Origin: Desulfobacca_B sp046538075
GTDB taxonomy: Bacteria; Desulfobacterota; Desulfobaccia; Desulfobaccales; Desulfobaccaceae
Direction: 5' to 3'
Length of the DNA stretch: 64,000 nt
Assembly (NCBI GenBank): GCA_046538075.1
Contig: JBKHJN010000010.1
Location: 1 to 64,000, forward strand
Position numbers and translations under genes: made by a program
Shown: piece after piece, positions 1 to 6,889 of the stretch
Layout of the letters: each line of letters begins with the position of its first letter
Numbering within the stretch: the stretch's first letter is position 1
The notes under the pieces: generated by a model
Databases searched by the model: none
Told to the model about the DNA's origin: nothing
The model's input: the letters and a program-made list of their open reading frames with translations, nothing else

Positions 1-421
1 GATTTCCACCTTCCGCCGGGCCGAAAAACGTTGTGCTTCTTTGCCGACCAGACCAATATTGCCTGTTGACCAGATAAATTACAACATCAATTACACTAAT
101 TGATTTTCTATCAGGTGGCCGAACAACCTCGGGACCAATTTCTGCTTCAGCTTCCGCGATCAGCAGTTTTAAATGTTGCGGCCATTCATCTGCCGATTTC
201 TTGCTCCAATAGGTAAGCACGACATAAGCTGCTGACGCGTAATTTCGAACTTCCCACATGAATTGCTCACGGGCTGCGGCGGCATAAGGATTATCAGCAT
301 CTTCATCCCCCTTGTGTATTCCTCGAGGAGGAGGATAATCCAAACGCTGTAAGAATCTTTCATGAACTGGCCGGGCAACATGGTGTAGGAGTAAATTACC
401 CAAGTACGCCGGGTCAGTCAG
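1..421 (-). CDS. Unrecognised protein, C-terminal end cut by window edge
   Basis: An open minus-strand frame runs from an in-frame TAA just upstream of 421 to the window edge, so the C-terminus is missing. The translation looks like a real soluble protein, with a stretch WEVRNYASAAYVVLTYWSKK and an acidic segment LLIAEAEAEIGPEV. No ATG lies near its beginning; the first usable codon is TTG at 403-401, or the CTG at 421-419 that overlaps the stop of the preceding small ORF. It may be a translationally coupled second cistron, or the rest of that ORF after a frameshift. I do not recognise the family. Its position beside a dead integrase suggests cargo of the integrated element. Confidence 0.5.
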   Translation of the reverse strand, partial: MTDPAYLGNLLLHHVARPVHERFLQRLDYPPPRGIHKGDEDADNPYAAAAREQFMWEVRNYASAAYVVLTYWSKKSADEWPQHLKLLIAEAEAEIGPEVVRPPDRKSISVIDVVIYLVNRQYWSGRQRSTTFFGPAEGGN

Positions 422-585
422 GGCAGTTTAAAGAAGGTTGACCAATCCTGTTCGGATGCCACGATTTTTAGATTAAGAGTTTGGGAGGAAAATGGCAGTT
501 TAGAGCCTTTTTGCCGCTTGCTCCATAACGAAATAGAACCATTGGCGGTAATTGGTGCCCCTTTTTGGCGTTGGGATAATTTCAT
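418..585 (-). CDS. Small 55-aa protein of unknown function
   Basis: ATG at 585 is preceded by a good ribosome binding site (AGGAGA about 8 bases upstream), and the frame stays open for 55 codons to TGA at 420-418. The product is basic at its start (MKLSQRQKG) and shows no membrane segment. The stop overlaps, in another frame, the beginning of the long frame that continues to the window edge, so this may be the N-terminal part of one protein split by a frameshift, or the first gene of a coupled pair. The family is unknown; the SD and the coupling are the support for it being real. Confidence 0.45.
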   Translation of the reverse strand: MKLSQRQKGAPITANGSISLWSKRQKGSKLPFSSQTLNLKIVASEQDWSTFFKLP

Positions 586-708
586 TTTAATCGCTGTCTC
601 CTGTTATGGGTTCAGAAGTTCATCCGGGGAAGGCAGTCCCGGAACACCATATTGTCAAAAGGCCTCCCTATCCCCGGAGGCTATTAAAACAAACCCCCTT
701 AATGGTTG

Positions 709-969
709 CTATTCATATGCGCGGCTTCTGGGTCTGATAGCTACAATTTGTAGGGTCTTTTCCGCTTCACGAATCTGATAAATGATACGCCAGTCCCCCA
801 CCTGGGAATAGCGCTGGTTTTTCTTAGTCTCCATCTGTTTTGAAAAACGCTGGTCAAGGGGGTCCTGGGCCAGTTCTTCCAGGCGCTTCACGAGCCGCCC
901 GGAAAGGGTTCGGTCCAGCTTCTTTAAACTTTTCCTGGCTTCGTGAGAAATGTGAACCAGGTAATTCAT
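709..969 (-). CDS. RelE/ParE-superfamily toxin
   Basis: This 86-aa protein has the size and pattern of RelE/ParE-type toxins: N-terminal MNYLVHISHEARKSLKKL, a central pair of basic helices, then the strand pattern GDWRIIYQIREAEKTLQIVAI and a basic, arginine-rich C-terminus. Members of the superfamily cleave mRNA on ribosomes (RelE-like) or poison gyrase (ParE-like); the RelE/StbE branch fits better here, but this is inference. The ATG overlaps the TGA of the upstream antitoxin gene (ATGA), so the two are translationally coupled, as expected for a toxin-antitoxin operon. It sits inside the remains of an integrated element. Confidence 0.8.
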   Translation of the reverse strand: MNYLVHISHEARKSLKKLDRTLSGRLVKRLEELAQDPLDQRFSKQMETKKNQRYSQVGDWRIIYQIREAEKTLQIVAIRPRSRAYE

Positions 970-1181
970 AATCCAAGCTCGGTTTTCAGTTCTTCCAAGG
1001 TTACATATTCCCCCCGGTCTATCTGGGCTTTGCCTTCTTCAATGGCTGCCAGGTCTTCTGGGGAGAAATACTCCGGCAAGTGTTCTTGATACAGTAGGTC
1101 GATAAACTTCTTAAGCAGATCGGCATCCGGGCCTTGCGCAATGGCCCTTACCTTGGCGCACAGTTGCTCTATTTCGTTCAT
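966..1181 (-). CDS. Antitoxin of RelE/ParE-type pair
   Basis: A 71-aa acidic protein directly upstream of and overlapping the toxin by 4 bases. Its C-terminal segment (RGEYVTLEELKTELGL) resembles the toxin-wrapping tails of small antitoxins, and the middle is rich in Asp and Glu. No clear DNA-binding motif is visible, so autoregulation cannot be read from the sequence. Antitoxins of this type neutralise the partner by binding along its active face. The assignment rests mainly on size, charge, gene order and coupling to the toxin. Confidence 0.7.
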   Translation of the reverse strand: MNEIEQLCAKVRAIAQGPDADLLKKFIDLLYQEHLPEYFSPEDLAAIEEGKAQIDRGEYVTLEELKTELGL

Positions 1182-1192
1182 AATTTAAGCTC

Positions 1193-2370
1193 CTATTCTC
1201 GCCCCTGGGTAGCCGCCTGGGGCAATTTACCGTTATTTATCGCCTGATTTACCAAATCCCCGGCTAACTCGGACGCCCGCCGCAGCGCCTCATCCCGCAG
1301 GTGCGCATATCTTTGAGTCATGGCCGAACTTTTGTGGGTTAATAACTTTTGCAGGGTGTAAAGGTCCACCTGGCCGCTCGATGCCAGCATACTGGCATAT
1401 ACATGCCGCAGGCCATGCAAGGGCCGGAAGCCTTTGGGTAGGCCAGCCCGTTCCTTAATCCGGTTTGCGCTCCGCCGGGCTTCTGTGCGCTGCCCCCCCT
1501 CCACGACCTGGAAAAACATAAGGGGAATCAGTCCTGGGGATAGCCTCTAAAACTTCCCTGGCTCCGGAGCTTAGGGGTATGGTCTGGTCAACCCCTCCTT
1601 TAGGTCGTCGAATATGGATAAAGCCCCGGCCAAGGTCAATGTCCTACCATTGTAGCCGGAAAAGCTCGCCTTTTCTCAATCCGGTAACAAGGGCCAACTT
1701 CATAATTTGGGCCGCCGGATTGAAATAGAATTCTTGCTCAATAACTTCTAACAGCCGGGACAGCTGGCCGGGGTTCAGGTCCTCTGTTACGCAGTTATTC
1801 ACCTTTGGCATTTCCAGGGGAAAAGATAGGGGCTTGCATAATTGCCGCCGCACCCCAAAGCTGATAATGCGCCGCAGAAGGGAAAGGGTCAGTTTGACCG
1901 GTTTGCGGTGATTTTCCCTTTAAGGTCCGCAGCCGGCAGCGGTCCATTTCAATCGGGGTGATAGTTTCAGGTTCCCGGTCGCCAAACATAGGTCTAATAT
2001 AATTCTCAAACCTGCTCCGGTCCTGGGCTATGCCCTTAAGTTCTTTCGTCTTGATATATTCCCCCCACAGGCGGTCAATAGTCCATTTATTTGCCTCAGC
2101 TTCTTTAGCTACGGTCTGGGCTTCCCGGATTTCCTTTCGGGATTGCCGCTTGTTCTCAATCCGCTCCGCCCGGATCCGCGCCGCCCGCGCCGGGGTTATA
2201 TCATCGGCAAATTGACGGCCAACTTTTTCCTCAAAGACCTTGCCATCCTTCTTAAATACAATGTAATAAATGCGCTCAGTCCCGCTGCCACCTACTCTGT
2301 GGGCTTCCCGGTAGAATACGCCCGGATAGCTGGTTTTGTGCCTTTTAATTTTTCCAACCTCGTTTCGAAC
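1193..2370 (-). pseudogene. Tyrosine recombinase (integrase), degraded
   Basis: Pieces of one tyrosine integrase can be read along the minus strand in different frames. The N-terminal part (from about 2370 to 1925) includes a basic DNA-binding domain and a SAM-like core-binding segment (WTIDRLWGEYIKTKELKG). A frameshift near 1905-1925 leads to the start of the catalytic domain, with the first conserved arginine in LVTGLRKGELFRLQW. An in-frame TAG follows at about 1654, then a second frameshift near 1505. The last 108 codons carry HGLRH, LTHKS and the nucleophile region TQRYAHL. With at least three lesions the protein should be inactive unless supplied in pieces. It sits next to a tRNA-like fragment, as integrases of tRNA-targeting islands do. 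Confidence 0.85.
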
Positions 2371-2545
2371 CTGTTATTCAGGAATAGCCTCGTAAACCAA
2401 AGGTCTCTATTTCCAACCCTATTTCCAACCTAAATTAATTATATTATGGTAAAAATGAGTAAGCCAATAAAAAAGTAAATAGGATTTTGCTCAGAAATTA
2501 GTATGTCTTAAATGGGCAGGGTAAATCGTGGTAAAATATGTATTT

Positions 2546-2594
2546 TGGTCTACAGAACCAAAGGCCGGGTGTTCGAGTCACCCATCGCCCACCA
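2546..2594 (+). other. 3' tRNA-like fragment, candidate att site
   Basis: The sequence matches the 3' half of a tRNA. An anticodon-arm strand (ACCAA) is followed by a 5-base variable loop, a perfect T-arm (GGGTG, loop TTCGAGT, CACCC), a 7-base acceptor strand ATCGCCC, discriminator A and encoded CCA. No matching 5' half is present upstream: the expected GGGCGAT acceptor strand and D-arm are absent. A truncated tRNA 3' end beside an integrase gene is the classic product of site-specific integration into a tRNA gene. The isotype is uncertain because the anticodon loop as read (CTACAGA) is not a normal bacterial one. Confidence 0.7.
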
Positions 2595-2603
2595 GGAAAA
2601 TCA

Positions 2604-2630
2604 AGGGGTTAGATAGTTAACCTAACCCCT
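2604..2630. terminator. Hairpin after tRNA-like fragment
   Basis: A perfect 9-bp inverted repeat (AGGGGTTAG and CTAACCCCT) with a 9-base loop lies 10 bases beyond the CCA of the tRNA fragment. No strong T-run follows, so it may be the original tRNA gene's processing or termination element rather than a classical intrinsic terminator. Confidence 0.5.
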
Positions 2631-2740
2631 GTAAATAGGCCCCCTAGAACTATCCCAATTATAGCTTCTCATTTAAGGGCATTTGCCGGGAAATCTGGCA
2701 GTTGGCCAGCCGGGTCAATCCTACCAAAAAGGAAGAAATA

Positions 2741-3616
2741 TCAGATAACTTTGTGCAGCGGGTATTCGATGATTCCGGTACAGCCATGCTTGATCAATTG
2801 CGGAATCAGGCTGCGCACCTCGGCCTGATGTACTACTACTTCAACTGAGAACCAATCCGTTTGATACAGCGAGGCAATGGTTGGGGCCTGGAGGCAAGGG
2901 AGGATGGCCACCACTTGAGACAGATTATCCTCCGGGACATTCATTTTTAAGCCTACCATTTTTTCGGCCTGCAAGGCCCCTTTCAGCAGCAGGGCGATAT
3001 GCTCGATCTTCTCCCGCTTCCAGGCATCCTGTTCCCAAATGGATGCGTTGGCAATTAGCTGCGGGTTGGACTGAAATAGTTCATGGATGATTTTGAGGCC
3101 GTGGGCCCGGATGGTGCTGCCGGTTTCGGTGACCTCGACCACCGCGTCCACCAGTCCGGCTGCCACCTTGGCCTCGGTGGCTCCCCAGGAAAACTCAACT
3201 TTGATCGGAATCTGGCGCTCAGCAAAATAGCGCCGGGTGAAATTGACCAGTTCAGTGGCGATCTTCTTGCCGGCCAGGTCTTCTAAAGTCTGATAAGGAG
3301 CATCCGCCGGGACCGCCAGCACCCAGCGGGCCGGCTTCTGGCTGGTTTTGGAATAGATCAGATCGCTGACCACCACCACCTGGGAGTCGTTCTCCATGAT
3401 CCAGTCCCGGCCGGTGAGGCCGCAATCCAGGGTGCCGTTTTCCACGTAGCGGGACATTTCCTGGGCCCGGCACATCGAACAACTGATCTCCGGATCGTCA
3501 ATATCGGGAAAATAGCTGCGGCCATTGACAGTGATCTTCCAACCGGATCTATTAAAAAGTTCCAGGGTGGCCCTTTCCAGACTACCCTTGGGAACGCCCA
3601 ATTTCAGGTTATTCAT
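2741..3616 (-). CDS. hisG: ATP phosphoribosyltransferase, long form
   Basis: Catalyses the first step of histidine synthesis, joining ATP and PRPP to make phosphoribosyl-ATP. At 291 aa it is the long HisG: a periplasmic-binding-protein-like catalytic domain to about residue 205 with the PRPP-binding loop at ETGST (164-168), then the ferredoxin-like C-terminal regulatory domain used for histidine feedback inhibition. It therefore should not need HisZ. The ATG overlaps the stop of hisI (ATGA), so the two are coupled in the order hisI-hisG. The other his genes are not in the window. Confidence 0.95.
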   Translation of the reverse strand: MNNLKLGVPKGSLERATLELFNRSGWKITVNGRSYFPDIDDPEISCSMCRAQEMSRYVENGTLDCGLTGRDWIMENDSQVVVVSDLIYSKTSQKPARWVLAVPADAPYQTLEDLAGKKIATELVNFTRRYFAERQIPIKVEFSWGATEAKVAAGLVDAVVEVTETGSTIRAHGLKIIHELFQSNPQLIANASIWEQDAWKREKIEHIALLLKGALQAEKMVGLKMNVPEDNLSQVVAILPCLQAPTIASLYQTDWFSVEVVVHQAEVRSLIPQLIKHGCTGIIEYPLHKVI

Positions 3617-3981
3617 TTATAAACCTCCTTGGGGTCAAACACTCTGGTTCCCACCGGACGGTAGCCCTGGCCTTCCACCAGGTTATGAAAGCAGCTGCGA
3701 TATCCCAGGTGGCAAGCCGCCCCACCCACCTGGTCCACCTTGAGCAGCACCGAATCCTGATCACAGTCCAGATAGATTTCCTTGACCAACTGCAGATGGC
3801 CTGAGGTCTCTCCCTTGACCCAGATCTTCTGGCGGGTGCGGCTGTAATAATGGGCCCGCCCGGTAGCCCGGGTAAGTTCCCAGGCTTCGGCATTCATAAA
3901 CCCCAACATCAAGACCTCGCCGGTCTGATAATCCTGCACAATAGCTGGAATAAGGCCATTGAGTTTGCTGAAATCCAACAC
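3613..3981 (-). CDS. hisI: Phosphoribosyl-AMP cyclohydrolase
   Basis: Opens the adenine ring of phosphoribosyl-AMP, the third step of histidine synthesis. The conserved core is clear: LNGLIPAIVQD near the start, the signature GEVLMLGFMN, SRTRQKIWVKGETSGH, and the metal-site cysteines in LDCDQDS and GAACHLGYRSCF. I choose the GTG at 3981, giving 122 aa as usual for monofunctional HisI, because AAAGGA lies 7 bases upstream and family homology begins there; an upstream ATG at 4077 would add 32 unrelated residues. There is no HisE domain, so pyrophosphohydrolase must be encoded elsewhere. Confidence 0.92.
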   Translation of the reverse strand: MLDFSKLNGLIPAIVQDYQTGEVLMLGFMNAEAWELTRATGRAHYYSRTRQKIWVKGETSGHLQLVKEIYLDCDQDSVLLKVDQVGGAACHLGYRSCFHNLVEGQGYRPVGTRVFDPKEVYK

Positions 3982-4097
3982 CGTTTTATCCTTTCTGACC
4001 GATGGGCTACTTATTCCCAGAAAAAATACTCCTTTTGGCTTGAATTCGCAACCCGCCATGGTAATTTTTAAATACAAAAAATGATTTGAGGACCACG

Positions 4098-4460
4098 ATG
4101 AACAAAGTTATTGAATTCAGCCAGCTGGCCCGGCAGCAGCAACTCCACCTGTTGGAGCACAAACGCCGGGAATTCCAGGAGCGGGAGGATTATCTCGCCC
4201 GGATGCGCCGGCTCTTATTCCAGGTCGAAGCCCAGATGCGTCAGGCTGAACTTGAACAATATGAGCTTTATCGGCAAATTCTAGAAAACTTCCAGATTGA
4301 CGTGGATTTCCCCGACTTGGGAGACCGGGTCGGGATGCAGGCCCTCTTTGCCGAACATCCAGCCCTGTTGACCCTGACTCAATTTCTGGAACAACGGCTG
4401 GATGCCGAGGAATGCTATCACCGGCTCAAGGAGCTCCAGCACCACCCGAAACCCTCCTGA
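4098..4460 (+). CDS. Small coiled-coil protein, unknown function
   Basis: A 120-aa soluble protein starting at the ATG at 4098, which has GAGG 6 bases upstream; a TTG 12 bases earlier is less likely. The first 70 residues are strongly helical and charged (LLEHKRREFQEREDYLARM), typical of a coiled coil, followed by a less regular region and a final amphipathic helix. There are no cysteines, membrane segment or signal peptide. It is divergent from hisI, with about 115 bases between the starts. I do not recognise the family. Confidence 0.65.
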   Translation: MNKVIEFSQLARQQQLHLLEHKRREFQEREDYLARMRRLLFQVEAQMRQAELEQYELYRQILENFQIDVDFPDLGDRVGMQALFAEHPALLTLTQFLEQRLDAEECYHRLKELQHHPKPS

Positions 4461-4871
4461 CCCCGGCCCTTACCAAGGATAAACCGGAGGCGGGCGCTGA
4501 GACGCGCAGCAAGCATAAAGATAAGCCATAATCCAAAAAAAACTGACCGGATGGGGGAGGCATCCGGTCAGTGGGGTGAAAGGAGAAAATAGAATATGAA
4601 CTTTGATTAAGGGGGGGATGTGGTTACCTTATCAAGTTCAATTATTTTCAGTGCATTTTCTGTGCCAGCGAAACTTATTTATTTTTAATATTTATTTTCA
4701 GCATCTTAGAATTTTTCTGTTTAAATCCGGATAAGTTATCCGTATAAATTTTTGAACGGAAAGCCGGGCATCTTTGGCTTCTCAAGTTATATATTTGATT
4801 ATTAAATAATTATTTGGTTTAAAAAATTTATCCATTAACCGGTGAAGGCCAAATTTTTTCGCCCAAGCAGA
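4461..4871. other. Intergenic region, AT-rich, with hairpin and tiny ORF
   Basis: There is no ordinary gene here. The left part holds a terminator-like hairpin (4543-4571) and a five-codon reading frame with a strong ribosome binding site (4596-4610). From about 4630 to 4850 the sequence is AT-rich and featureless apart from short homopolymers. Confidence 0.5.
4543..4571 (-). terminator. Intrinsic terminator (minus strand)
   Basis: A perfect 11-bp stem (CTGACCGGATG and CATCCGGTCAG, 7-base loop) is followed on the minus strand by a run of seven T. It would stop transcription coming leftward from the hydantoinase gene, although it lies about 300 bases beyond that gene's stop codon. Confidence 0.75.
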
Positions 4872-6845
4872 TCAGCGGGTGAGCTGAATGTGCCCCCAGG
4901 CGTCCACCCGGCCACAAAACCGGGGCAGCACCAGCAAGGTAGCGAAGTCCTCTACGATCAGGGCCGGGCCGCCGAAGTCAAAGCCGACCGGCAGGTGGGG
5001 CCGGTAATAGACCGGCACTCTGGCCCGGCCTTGGGGAAGCCAGACCTCGGTTGCCGAGGGCAGGGGTGATGGTGAAGATTCGGGCCGCGATTGCAGCAGC
5101 GGCCAGGAGGCCAGGCTGGTTTGGGCCTGGCAGCGTAGTCTCAGGGTGGTAATCTCCAGAGGCCGTTCCGGGAAAAAGTGCCCAAAGGACTGTTGGTGGC
5201 GCTGGTGGAAGGCTTCCCTAAAATCAGAACCCCAGGGGACCTCCAAGGTGTAACTCTGGCCTTGGTAGCGGACTTCAAGGTAGCACCCGGTCTCCACCTG
5301 GTCGCTGGTCAGGCCGTCCCGGGCCAGTTCAGCCAGTGCCCGGCCCTGCAATTTTTTAAATTCGCCGCTGATCGGCTCGTCCTGCAACTGCTCTCCGGTC
5401 CACAGAATGGTCCTGGAAAACTCCCGGCTGGGCCGGGCCAGGGCCATTCCCAAGGCGGAAAACACCCCGGCATGCGCCGGGACGATGATCCGGCGGATAT
5501 CAAGTTCCTGGGCCAGTTCACAGACATGCAAGCCCCCGGCGCCGCCGAAACAACACAAAACAAAATCCCGGGGATCATAGCCCCGCTCCAAGCTGACGGC
5601 CCGCAAGGCTTTGGCCATGTGGCTGTTGGCGACCCGGACGATTCCCAGGGCCAGTTCTGCTGCTGGTACTCCGAAACTAGCCGCCAACCGCTCCATTGCA
5701 TCCTGGGTCGGTTGCAATTGCAGCCGCAGGCGGCCGCCCAGGAAAAAATCGGGCCACAGCCGCCCCAGCCACAGGTTGGCATCGGTGACGGTGATCTGCT
5801 CTCCTCGCCCATAACAGACCGGACCGGGGTCGGCACCGGCGCTGCCAGGTCCAACCCGCAGCGCCCCGCCCTGATCCTGATAGGCAATCGACCCACCCCC
5901 GGCCCCTACCGTATGGATATCAATCACCGGGATGCTGATTGGATAGCCCTCCAGTTGATATTCCTGGGTGAAAGGAATGGCGCCGGCGACCAGCGCCACA
6001 TCTGTGGAGGTGCCGCCCATATCAAAAGTCAAGAGATTGGATTCGCCCAGGGTCTGGCCCAGATGCCAGGCGGCATTGACCCCGCCAGCCGGACCCGACA
6101 GGATGGTATGGATGGCCTGGGCTCCGGCCCGATGCACTGGCATGAACCCACCGTTGGATTGTTGGATGAACAGGGCCACTTTCGGCAAATGGTCCTGTAA
6201 GTAGCGCAGATAACGATTCAATAGAGGGCCTAAATAGGCATTAATGACCGTGGTGGAGGTGCGTTCAAATTCCCGGAATTCCGGCAATATCTGGCTGGAA
6301 AGGGACAGCGGCAGCTCCAGTTCGGCCAGCCCTGCGGCCAGGCGCTCCTCATGCACCGGGTTGGCATAGGCATGAAGCAGACAAATGGCCACGGCTTCCG
6401 GAGCCAGACGGCGAATTTGGGCTTTGAGCCGCTCCACCGCGCTAGCCCCCAAAGGACGCCGGATGCGGCCATCGGCCTGGAGCCGCTCCGCCACTCCCAG
6501 GCACCGGTGCCGGGGCAGCAGGGGCGGGGGTTTGCTCCCGGCCAGGTTAAACAGTTGTGGTCGGGTCTGGCGGCCGATAAACAGCACATCTTCGAATCCC
6601 TGGGTGGTCAGCAGCACCACCCAGGCGCCTTGGCGCTCCAGAAAGGCATTGGTCCCCACGGTAGTGCCGTGGACTATTTCCAGTGGAGGCAGCGGTCCTC
6701 TCCCCATGATTGTTTCGAGGCCGGTCAGGATGGCGCGGGCCGGATTATCGGGAAGGGAAGGAACTTTGTGGATTTGCCAGCCATGGTCCGTCAGGAGCAC
6801 AAAATCGGTAAAGGTGCCGCCGGTATCAATCCCCATCCGCAACAT
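4872..6845 (-). CDS. Hydantoinase/oxoprolinase family protein, HyuA-type subunit
   Basis: A 657-aa member of the ATP-dependent N-methylhydantoinase A / 5-oxoprolinase family, which opens cyclic amides by phosphorylation. The N-terminal actin-like phosphate-binding motif is at residues 5-15 (GIDTGGTFTDF); HGTTVGTNAFLE follows; the second domain has FDMGGTSTDVAL and GAGGGSIA, and the conserved CCFGGAGGLHVCELA lies further on. Length is normal for HyuA. The usual partner, a HyuB-type subunit, is not adjacent, so either it is elsewhere or this is one of the stand-alone homologues. Substrate cannot be predicted. It follows the UPF0182 gene on the same strand with a 44-base gap. Confidence 0.88.
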   Translation of the reverse strand: MLRMGIDTGGTFTDFVLLTDHGWQIHKVPSLPDNPARAILTGLETIMGRGPLPPLEIVHGTTVGTNAFLERQGAWVVLLTTQGFEDVLFIGRQTRPQLFNLAGSKPPPLLPRHRCLGVAERLQADGRIRRPLGASAVERLKAQIRRLAPEAVAICLLHAYANPVHEERLAAGLAELELPLSLSSQILPEFREFERTSTTVINAYLGPLLNRYLRYLQDHLPKVALFIQQSNGGFMPVHRAGAQAIHTILSGPAGGVNAAWHLGQTLGESNLLTFDMGGTSTDVALVAGAIPFTQEYQLEGYPISIPVIDIHTVGAGGGSIAYQDQGGALRVGPGSAGADPGPVCYGRGEQITVTDANLWLGRLWPDFFLGGRLRLQLQPTQDAMERLAASFGVPAAELALGIVRVANSHMAKALRAVSLERGYDPRDFVLCCFGGAGGLHVCELAQELDIRRIIVPAHAGVFSALGMALARPSREFSRTILWTGEQLQDEPISGEFKKLQGRALAELARDGLTSDQVETGCYLEVRYQGQSYTLEVPWGSDFREAFHQRHQQSFGHFFPERPLEITTLRLRCQAQTSLASWPLLQSRPESSPSPLPSATEVWLPQGRARVPVYYRPHLPVGFDFGGPALIVEDFATLLVLPRFCGRVDAWGHIQLTR

Positions 6846-6889
6846 TTTACTTATGGTTTATAGTCGCCTGGAACATCGGGGTCAGGAGG

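Larger units (their letters stand above)
2371..2740. other. Non-coding gap with attachment-site-like tRNA fragment
   Basis: No supported gene. The part nearest the integrase holds near-repeats of TTTCCAACCT/TTTCCAACCC around 2350-2430 that might be recombinase arm-type sites. An AT-rich stretch follows, then the tRNA 3' fragment and a hairpin, both listed separately. Confidence 0.5.

Noticed and set aside
2512..2594. An intact tRNA gene ending in CCA
   Set aside because: Only the 3' half pairs properly. GGGC at 2515-2518 could pair with the acceptor end, but the D-arm is missing and the anticodon loop is abnormal.
5178..6200. A 340-codon plus-strand open frame opposite the hydantoinase gene
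   Set aside because: It is Gln/Gly/Pro-rich, lacks family motifs and lies entirely within a recognised gene on the other strand, as expected from high third-position GC.
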